From the NCBI GenBank assembly GCA_963693315.1, contig OY856188.1, positions 216,016,495 to 216,080,494 on the forward strand: a stretch of DNA of 64,000 nt, given 5' to 3'. This document shows, piece after piece, positions 57,175 through 64,000 of the stretch. Position 1 is the stretch's first letter, and each line of letters begins with the position of its first letter. The position numbers and the translations under genes are program-made. Source of the stretch: Diogma glabrata (lineage: Eukaryota > Arthropoda > Insecta > Diptera > Cylindrotomidae). The notes under the pieces were generated by a model. The model saw only the letters and a list, made by a program, of their open reading frames with translations, had not been told where the DNA came from and made no database searches.

Positions 57175-58634
57175 ACAGTGTCCAAAATAATACACAATAT
57201 TTCACTTAACACAATTTCAATTTTACCTGTTTAACACTTTCACGGGTTTATTTGAACTACATGTATATGTTCAGGAATTCAAAAAGGAATTCGTTAAACA
57301 CAATTCTACTTAATTGTCCGAATATTCCAAGAAAATTCAAAATTTCTTTACAAAGAAATCTCGAGAAATTCTGAGAATATCAACGTCATTATTTTGTATG
57401 TATTTTATTTAATGAATTATCATAACCCTCTTCTTCATACCCGATTGAATGACGCCAAGTTAGAAAAACAATGAACTTTGCCATATGCAAAAAATTGGAT
57501 TAGTGTTTTTGAATAAATTTTTTTGAATTTTTTATGTGGAGTTTTATTTTTAAAGATGGCGTTAAATATTTTTATCAATTTTTTATATTAAGTTTTAATT
57601 TTAAAATAGCGCAAAAAGTTAACGATATTTTCTGTGCAAAAAAAACAAGCAGGCTTACAATGTTAGGGGTTTTTTTGGTATTATTTATTTTTTTCTCTTC
57701 ACCTTTTTTCTTGGAAAAAATGTCACATATTGAAAAGTGATTGTATAGGGAAAATTGAGGTTGAATAAAATGTTTTGTTTTATTTTGGATTTTTGAGATC
57801 AATTAAACTCAAGTCGGTAAAGAAGTAATTGGAATATTTTCAATTCAAAGGTATGGTTTGAAGTTTCTCAGAAAAAAACTACAATTCACATTTTACGTGT
57901 TTCGGATCGGATTGTTTTATATTTCGAAGCGATTATGTAGAATTGTAACAATTTTAAAACATTCGTATGTCGTAATGCCAAACTGGTATAAAATTGTTTA
58001 CAATTTCACACCGTCTTGGTTTTTTAGAATTTCACAATATTGTCGAAATTTACAATATTGTTAGCACAATTATGTTTTTTGGAAATGGATCTCTGATATT
58101 CATATTATAGGTCGAAGTTCAATTCACTCAGAAAATTTTCAACCAAATAATTACTATTATATGTCAAATGTTTCTATAGTTAAAAATGTTTTAATTTATA
58201 TGATTGTCATAAAATTTGGTAACAAAATGTATAATAATTCTTTTAATACGTGTTGTGTTGATGGTTACAATTTTTTTTTATTATATTATACTATTATACT
58301 ATCCATCAAAAGCAAAATATCAAATAACTATTTGTCATAGTTAAAAAGTATTATTCTATCCGTTTACATTGTAATATTTTAATAGCTATTTGCTATTATT
58401 CTGTTATTCTGCCATGGTGTGGACTTGGTGTTAGCAACTTTTATTTTAATTTCTTTTTCCTATTTCTGTTGTACGTATAGTTTCAATAATTTAGTAATTA
58501 GTACAATAACTTAAACAGTAAATTATTCAAACCGTTTAATTTTATATTAAATTGTATATGAACACCGCGTTATAACTCTCTGTAGTTCGAGCGGTTAATG
58601 TATGTTGCTAAAGTTAGCAATTTATTAATAAAGC

Positions 58635-58777
58635 AAAAATAGTACATTATTTAATTAGGAGCTAAAGTGATACTTTTTGTGTTGAGTCTATAGTTTGACG
58701 GCCGACCGCAGGGGGGCCGACAATTATAGACGAAACACAAAAAGTCACTTTAGCTCCGAATTAAATACACTATTTTT
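58635..58777. mobile_element. Family C palindromic MITE, copy 2
   Basis: Duplicate of 52826-52968 in unit 2. Confidence 0.85.
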
Positions 58778-59192
58778 TCAGCAAACGTTTAAAGTTTTTA
58801 TAAATATGAAATTAATACATCAAACTTTTTATAAATATGAATTTGTATCGTCATAATTACTTCCAAAAAAGAGAAAAAAACATTTAAATTTGTATAAAAT
58901 TTTACATATAAAATTTTTTTATCAAAGCAGCCTTTTCAAAATTTCATAATATGAGAATCAACTTATTTTTTGTTGTCATGGTTACACAATATGTTTGAAA
59001 AAATAACAAATAACAAATGCTACTTTACAGCCTCCGTAATATAAAATAAAAATGGCGTTACTTTTGCTGTCGCTAGACGTTACTTTTGCTGTCAGTAAGA
59101 CTTTAGCTAACGCCCTAGCGGCAGTAAAGTTAAACTTTACAGCCGTTTGCCGAAAAAAAAATATATGTACTTAACGACTTTTTTAACAATTG

Positions 59193-60286
59193 CAGGGTGG
59201 GTCAAAAGTCACCATCGTGTTTAAACATTTAAGAACTTTTTCGTTAATATATTTCTTTTATTTTTTTTTTTTTTTCAGATTATATAAATAACACCAGGAG
59301 AATAAATAATAAAGAGAATTACAACGGAAACAAACAACCAGAATAATAGAATTTTATTATTTAAATCAGCGATCAATATTTTAATGCAAAGAGTATATTG
59401 TCGACATTTTAACCTCAGAATTTCGCCCTCTGGAGCAATGATTCGTTGCTTAGTGAGAGATTTGCCTCGAACCGGCAGACAACGTTTATTTCGCACTGCG
59501 GCAAATATTGAACGTGTAGATCAAAGTATTATATTGAACGTGTAGAGCATTGAAAATCTGATTATGAGTGATGAAGCTCGTTTTTGTTTGAATGGCTTTG
59601 TTAATAAGCAGAACCTAAGATTCTGGCGTTCTGAAAATTTAAAAACCGTTCATCAACGCTAATTGCACCCCATTAGGTGTACAGTATGGTGTGGTATTAC
59701 ATATGTAAATATCATTGGGCCTACTTGTTCGAAAATGAAGATAAAAGTGTTGTAACCGTATATGGAGAGCAGTATCAGCTTATGATAGAACATTTTTACT
59801 TTCTGCACTTAAAACAGACCTGAGATGTAGTTTCAGCAGGTTGGAGCCTCTGCTCACACTGCGCGAGACACAATGGCACTTTTAAGTCACATTTTTGGAG
59901 AGAAAATAATTTCCAAAAATTCGGAAATTAAGTGGCCAGCGCGTTTGCCAGATTTGTCAGCACCCAACTATTTTTTCTGAGGTTATTTGAAGAAGCTAGT
60001 ATATGTGAACAAGCCCAAGACAATCTTTGAACTCAAGGCGACATTGTTGCAGAAATTCGAGCGTTACAGCCACAAATTTTGAAAGATGTTATGAAAAATA
60101 CTCTAAAACGAGCCCTTCATTGCGAAGCTGAAAACGAAGGTCATTTAAGTGACATTATTTTTCACACTTAGTGTAAAAAAATTTCCATTTTCTATATCTT
60201 GTAATCTGAAAAAAAAAATAAGAAAAATATATAAACGAAAAAGTTATTTAATTTTTCAACCCCATGATGACTTTTGGTACACCCTG
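59193..60286 (+). mobile_element. Tc1/mariner-like element, copy in duplication unit 2
   Basis: Same as 53384-54477, with a two-base difference near 59925 (GGAAATTAAG in place of GGTTATTAAG). Confidence 0.82.
59399..60144 (+). pseudogene. Mariner-like transposase, dead, second copy
   Basis: Duplicate of the remnant at 53590-54335, with the same stops and the same missing catalytic acids. It decayed before duplication, since the lesions are shared. Confidence 0.85.
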
Positions 60287-60591
60287 TATTATTACCGATA
60301 CATGCAATTATTTTTGATACATTTAATTGTCTTTTGAGTTTTGATGGAATTCTGTTCTGGTCTTTCAGACCGATGTAACAAGTAAAAGCTATCCATCAGT
60401 TGTTACTCTATTTTTGCTACCAAAGCGCGGATTCACTGGCTGTATAGATAGTTGTGAAACCCATTTCCGTTCATGTGTTTCTTGCATAGTTTGCCAGGAA
60501 TTGTGTTGTAAATATGGAAAATAAACTGTTATGGGCTTGCGTTTTTATTTTTAATTTTTGTTTGTGTTGTTTTGGTTTTTTTTTAATGCAG

Positions 60592-60619
60592 TACAAGCTG
60601 ATTCAGGACAACGCTTAAA
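60592..60619 (+). CDS. Candidate 28-nt microexon
   Basis: A long T-rich tract ends in TTTTTTTTTAATGCAG (acceptor AG at 60590-60591). Then come 28 nt of higher GC than the surroundings, then GTGAGTAT (donor GT at 60620-60621). One frame is open through it (two leading bases, then Gln-Ala-Asp-Ser-Gly-Gln-Arg-Leu and two bases over). Consensus acceptor and donor at this distance could arise by chance in 64 kb. No neighbouring exon was found, so the host gene is unknown. Confidence 0.25.
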
Positions 60620-60629
60620 GTGAGTATCC

Positions 60630-61100
60630 AGATCTTCCTCGCTGTCATAATAACATAAATAAGTACATAGTGCTAAGAATACTACGTAAATATAGACTGA
60701 AAAAAAATATTATAATATGCATAAAAAATTACATTAACTATACGAATTTGTTAATGAGTTGGCACTAATAAACGCAATTGTTATTCTTACGAATAGGAGT
60801 TTATTAAGTATTCAGCAAAGTTATCAATTAATAACTATATATTTATAAATTTCACGAATGTATTTATGAATTTTTGGAAATTTTATAATCCTGTTCATAC
60901 TTTCAAAAATACTTTCGAGTGAACCGTAAAATGCACTTTTTATGCCAAACGCTATTATTATTACTATTATTTCAAAAAACTACTTGGATAAAATAATTTT
61001 CCAAAAATATAATTTACTATTTTGTGTGATTATATGTATTTTTATTAATGCAAATAATACAGAATCTTACTCGTACAAAAAATCTGGTATGCAATTCGGG
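60630..61100. other. AT-rich non-coding DNA
   Basis: Nothing recognised apart from the candidate microexon just upstream. Confidence 0.4.
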
Positions 61101-61105
61101 CATAA

Positions 61106-61310
61106 TAGTACATTATGATGCAAGGACGTAAAGCCAAAAAATTTGGACGTATGTGGAGTTTGCTGCAAATTGAGGCGCTAGCCGAGATTTGCACCCACAT
61201 TAAGTCCAAAATAGCTTACGTCCGTGCGTCATATACTACTTTTTATTCGCCGCTAGCAAAATATTTATAAAAAAAATTGTTTAATCAAAATCAAAGTTAT
61301 AATTTTGCAT
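61106..61310 (-). mobile_element. Family B palindromic MITE, distal copy
   Basis: ATAGTACATTATGATGCAAG, GGACGTAAAGCC, GAGGCGCTAGCCGAGATTTG, TAGCTTACGTCCGTGCGTCA and TTATTCGCCGCTAGCAAAAT follow each other as in 36665-36830. The flank module breaks off near 61310. Confidence 0.78.
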
Positions 61311-61324
61311 AAATTGGGTGGGTA

Positions 61325-61343
61325 GGGGGGGGGGGGGGGGGGG
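61325..61343. repeat. Run of 19 G
   Basis: Uninterrupted G homopolymer, preceded by GGGTGGGTA. Its length is likely unstable or mis-sequenced. Confidence 0.9.
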
Positions 61344-61539
61344 TTGGACTTTCTGCATAGGATCTTGATGAAACTTTGGCAAATGAAACAGGTTCACTTG
61401 AAAATGGAAGATCTGGATTCATTTCAAATTTGGACAAAATGGCGGGGAGTCTCTCGAACACCTCTAAGTTTAAATCTTGAATAACTTCTAATCCCCGACT
61501 ATGATCTTACTGAAATTTAGTATATAAGGTGCTAGTTCC

Positions 61540-63270
61540 AATATTTCTGCATACCAACTTCCGGTTTCTCACTTCCGGTTAAAAAGTTTTTTTCCAGGTG
61601 TTTATCCCTACTGTTGCCTACAATTACCGATCGGTTTTCATGAAACGTTGGTAAAAGCTTTCAAGCGTGAGAACGATTTTATCAGCTTTTGGAGTACATT
61701 AGATAAAGGGTTTGGGGGTCCACCATACAACAGGTGGTTTTTTCCACGATGTTTTTATGTTTGTTGGGAGCATAAAACATTCGTTCGTGAATGAATTTTG
61801 ATGACACTTTGGAAAAAGATGCAAACATGTATGGCAAGGAACTGATCAGTTTTTAAGCGATAGTGAACATAATGGTGTGGGGTCCCTGGAGCACCTGTTT
61901 TTTTGAAAGCTCTATAGCATCTGTAGGTACCTGAAAATCGAATTGAATGAAACTTGGTACATGAGTATTTAGCACGGTTCACAACAGTTCTGCAACCCAA
62001 CTTCCGGTTTTTCACTTCCGGTAAAAATTTTTTTTTGTACTTTTTTGAAGTTTTTTTAGTGTCTTTATCACACTACATCCTACAATAATGAGGTGATTAT
62101 GATGAAACTTATGGAAAAAATTCCAATTAGTGTCAGAAGATAATTATCATATTTTGGGACACATTGATCAAAGTGGCGGGGGTCTACCATACAACTGCTT
62201 GGCTTAGGCGGTCTACCATTCACACTTTGTTTTTAAAGTTTGTTGGGAGCATACAGAATTCATTCATTAATCAATTTTAATGACACTTTGGAAAAAGATA
62301 GAAACTTAAATGACAAAGAACTGATTAGTTTTTGGACAGTATTGGGATAAGTGGTGCGGGGCCTTCCGAATACCGGTTTACCGTGTCACCATTTTTCAAT
62401 GTTTGTTGGGAGCACACAGAATTCGTTCATGAACGAATTTTGATGACACTTTGGAAAAAGATGCAAATATGTATGGCAAAGAACTGATTAGCTTTTGTGC
62501 GATAGTGAACAAAGTGGTGAGGGGGTGTCCCAAACACCTGTTTTTTGAAAGCTCAATAACATCTGTACATGATAATCTTTTTGGATGAATCTTGGTACAT
62601 GAGCATTTAGTACGGTTCACAACAGTTCTGCATCCCAACTTCCGGTTTTTCACTTCCAGTAAAAATTTTTTTTTTTTTCTAAATTTTCAATTTTTTTCAA
62701 TGTGTTTATGCACACACTACAGCCTACAATAATGAAGTGATTATGATGAAACTTATGGAAAAGGTTCCAATTAGTGTGAGAAGATAATTATCATCTTTTG
62801 GAACACATTGATCAAAGTGGCGGGGGTCTACCATACAACTGCTGACTCTTCACAATTTTTTTTAAAGTTTGTTGGGAGCATACAGACTTCATTCATTAAT
62901 CAATTTTAATGACACTTTGAAAAAAGATAAAGACTTAAATGACAAAGAACTGAGTTTTTGGACAATATCGGGATAAGTGGTGGGGGTCCTTCCGTGCACC
63001 TGTTTATTGTTTCAATGTTTGTTGGAAGCATACAACATTCGTTCGATAAGTAGTTTTGATGACACATCGCAAAAAGATGCAAATATGTATGGCAAGGAAC
63101 TGATTAGTTTCTAGCGATAGTAAACAAAGTGGTAGGGGGTTCTCCGAGCACCTGTTATTTTGGAAGCTCAATAACATCGGTACGTGATAATCGAATTGGA
63201 TGAATCTTGGTACATAAACATCTAGTACGGTTCACAACAGGTCTGCATCCATACTTCCGGTTAAATTTTT
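61540..63270. repeat. Higher-order tandem repeat, ~630-bp period, about three units
   Basis: TTTGTTGGGAGCATA-type blocks occur at about 61761, 62236, 62402, 62868 and 63018. They alternate between two block types (followed by TTCGTTCRTGAATGAATTTT or by TTCATTCATTAATCAATTTT). Each long unit also has CAACTTCCGGTTTTTCACTT or a variant, GGTGTGGGG/GGGGGTC blocks and CCTACAATAATGARGTGATT. The minus-strand open frames 61755-62015 and 62396-62653 translate the same repeat 641 bp apart and are not genes. Confidence 0.85.
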
Positions 63271-63274
63271 TTTA

Positions 63275-63806
63275 TTTTTTCTCCTACAACAGAATTTATA
63301 TTTGTTGGGATACTACTGCTTTCTTTAATATTTTTATAATTAAAACTACAAAGTCTATAGCATTGGTTAGCTTTTAATTAAAGTATTTGATGGATATTAG
63401 CTCATCGTATATCCAGAACACTATGTTTCCATAGCTGTGGTGAAGTCAGCATCTGCGTCCAGTCTGCATCCTATTCATCAGCGTCGCAATATTTTTTAAT
63501 GTAATTTTGTTAATATATTTTTGGATATTTTTTCTGTTTTTAAGTCTCCTGAGGAAAGTCGATAAAAAATCATTTTTTTTATTTAATTTTATACTTTTAG
63601 ATTTAATTAGAAAATACGTGTTAACACGTTTGGTTATTATTTATTAATAATTGTCAAACTATACGAATTAAACTAGGCACTTTATTAATTTTAATTTAGT
63701 AGTTAATATTAACTTGAATTTATGTAATACATATGGTGTAACTTTTATAGTATTAAAGCAGCATATTATTGGGAAACTGTTTGCTGCTCTTGTCAAATAA
63801 ATAAAT
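63275..63806 (+). other. Possible LINE 3' tail ending in (AAAT)n
   Basis: The stretch ends in TGTCAAATAAATAAATAAAT at about 63791-63812, a tail type common for CR1/Jockey-like LINEs. No reverse transcriptase motif was found upstream, so only a 3' UTR fragment could be present. Confidence is low. Confidence 0.3.
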
Positions 63807-63838
63807 AAATAAATTAATATCATCTGGTTTATGAAATT

Positions 63839-63970
63839 GTGTATTATTTAATTAGGATCTGCAGTGCTACTTTCTATGTTGAGTCTTTTTATGTTGAGGC
63901 AGCCGGCGTCGGGACAATTATAGCGAAACACAAAAGGTCACTTTAGATCCGAATTAAATACACTATTTTT
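63839..63970. mobile_element. Family C palindromic MITE, copy 3
   Basis: GTGTATTATTTAATTAGGAT with CTGCAGTGCTACTTTCTATG is mirrored by CAAAAGGTCACTTTAGATCC and GAATTAAATACACTATTTTT. The GC-rich loop is AGCCGGCGTCGGGAC. It is diverged from the two copies in the duplication. Confidence 0.78.
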
Positions 63971-64000
63971 TTGGCCAATGTTTAAATTTTTTATAAAGAT

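Larger units (their letters stand above)
54717..60525. repeat. 5809-bp tandem duplication, unit 2
   Basis: Direct, abutting copy of 48908-54716. It ends ...GGAAAATAAA at 60525, after which the sequence diverges (CTGTTATGG instead of TAGTGCAACC). It contains only the right 733 bp of the hAT element (54717-55449). Confidence 0.97.

Noticed and set aside
49172..59496. Pairs of identical small ORFs 5809 bp apart, apparently duplicated genes
   Set aside because: They are shadows of the tandem duplication; none has a known motif or coding character.
61755..62653. Two related minus-strand open frames of ~85 codons, apparently a paralogous gene pair
   Set aside because: They are 641 bp apart and lie on successive units of the tandem repeat; the similarity reflects the satellite, not a gene family.

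Overview
This is a eukaryotic, almost certainly arthropod (probably insect) window. By eye it is roughly three-quarters A+T. It has no convincing ordinary host gene, no rRNA or tRNA gene, and no bacterial-type operon. What can be read is a mosaic of transposable elements, foldback (hairpin) elements, satellites and microsatellites, as expected for intergenic or long-intron DNA. The families present (RTE-like and CR1/Jockey-like LINEs, Penelope-like element, Helitron, hAT, Tc1/mariner) fit an insect, but the order cannot be fixed from the sequence.

Layout. 1-6.6 kb: dispersed repeat families, plus a ~2 kb element with inverted ends (4288-6263) carrying a short frameshifted ORF. 6.6-10.8 kb: nothing recognised. 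10.8-20.3 kb: a nested block. A hAT element (10812-13121) sits in a (TATATC)n array with a near-perfect 8-bp target duplication. The array then runs almost perfectly for ~1.66 kb. To its right lies a second inverted-terminus element (14832-20270) that encloses a CR1/Jockey-like LINE, which is itself split by an essentially full-length RTE-like LINE (16008-19053) with a 9-bp target duplication. 20.4-22.3 kb: MITEs, one of them inside a (TA)n tract. 23.1-26.03 kb: a decayed Helitron with Rep and helicase pieces and a readable 3' end. 29.9-31.9 kb: a 5'-truncated LINE with an uninterrupted ~560-residue reverse transcriptase ORF, the only near-intact coding region. 34.5-35.6 kb: a Penelope-like element (YVDD reverse transcriptase plus GIY-YIG endonuclease), next to a ~105-bp-arm palindrome. 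35.9-37.2 kb: a cluster of modular palindromic MITEs.

39.9-48.05 kb: an ~8.1 kb giant foldback element whose 1.6-1.8 kb inverted arms are built of tandem repeats, with a second foldback nested in its left arm. 48.35-49.64 kb: a non-autonomous hAT with a perfect 8-bp target duplication. 48908-60525: a direct tandem duplication of a 5809-bp unit at about 99.9% identity. It starts inside that hAT and carries a dead mariner in each copy. After it come one possible 28-nt microexon (60592-60619), a 19-nt G run, and a ~630-bp higher-order tandem repeat (61.5-63.3 kb).

The most unusual items are the giant foldback, the 5.8-kb tandem duplication (real or an assembly artefact), the multi-level nest around the hexanucleotide array, and the modular palindromic MITE families. 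No known host pathway can be assigned. All coordinates of repeats without a stated target duplication are approximate.
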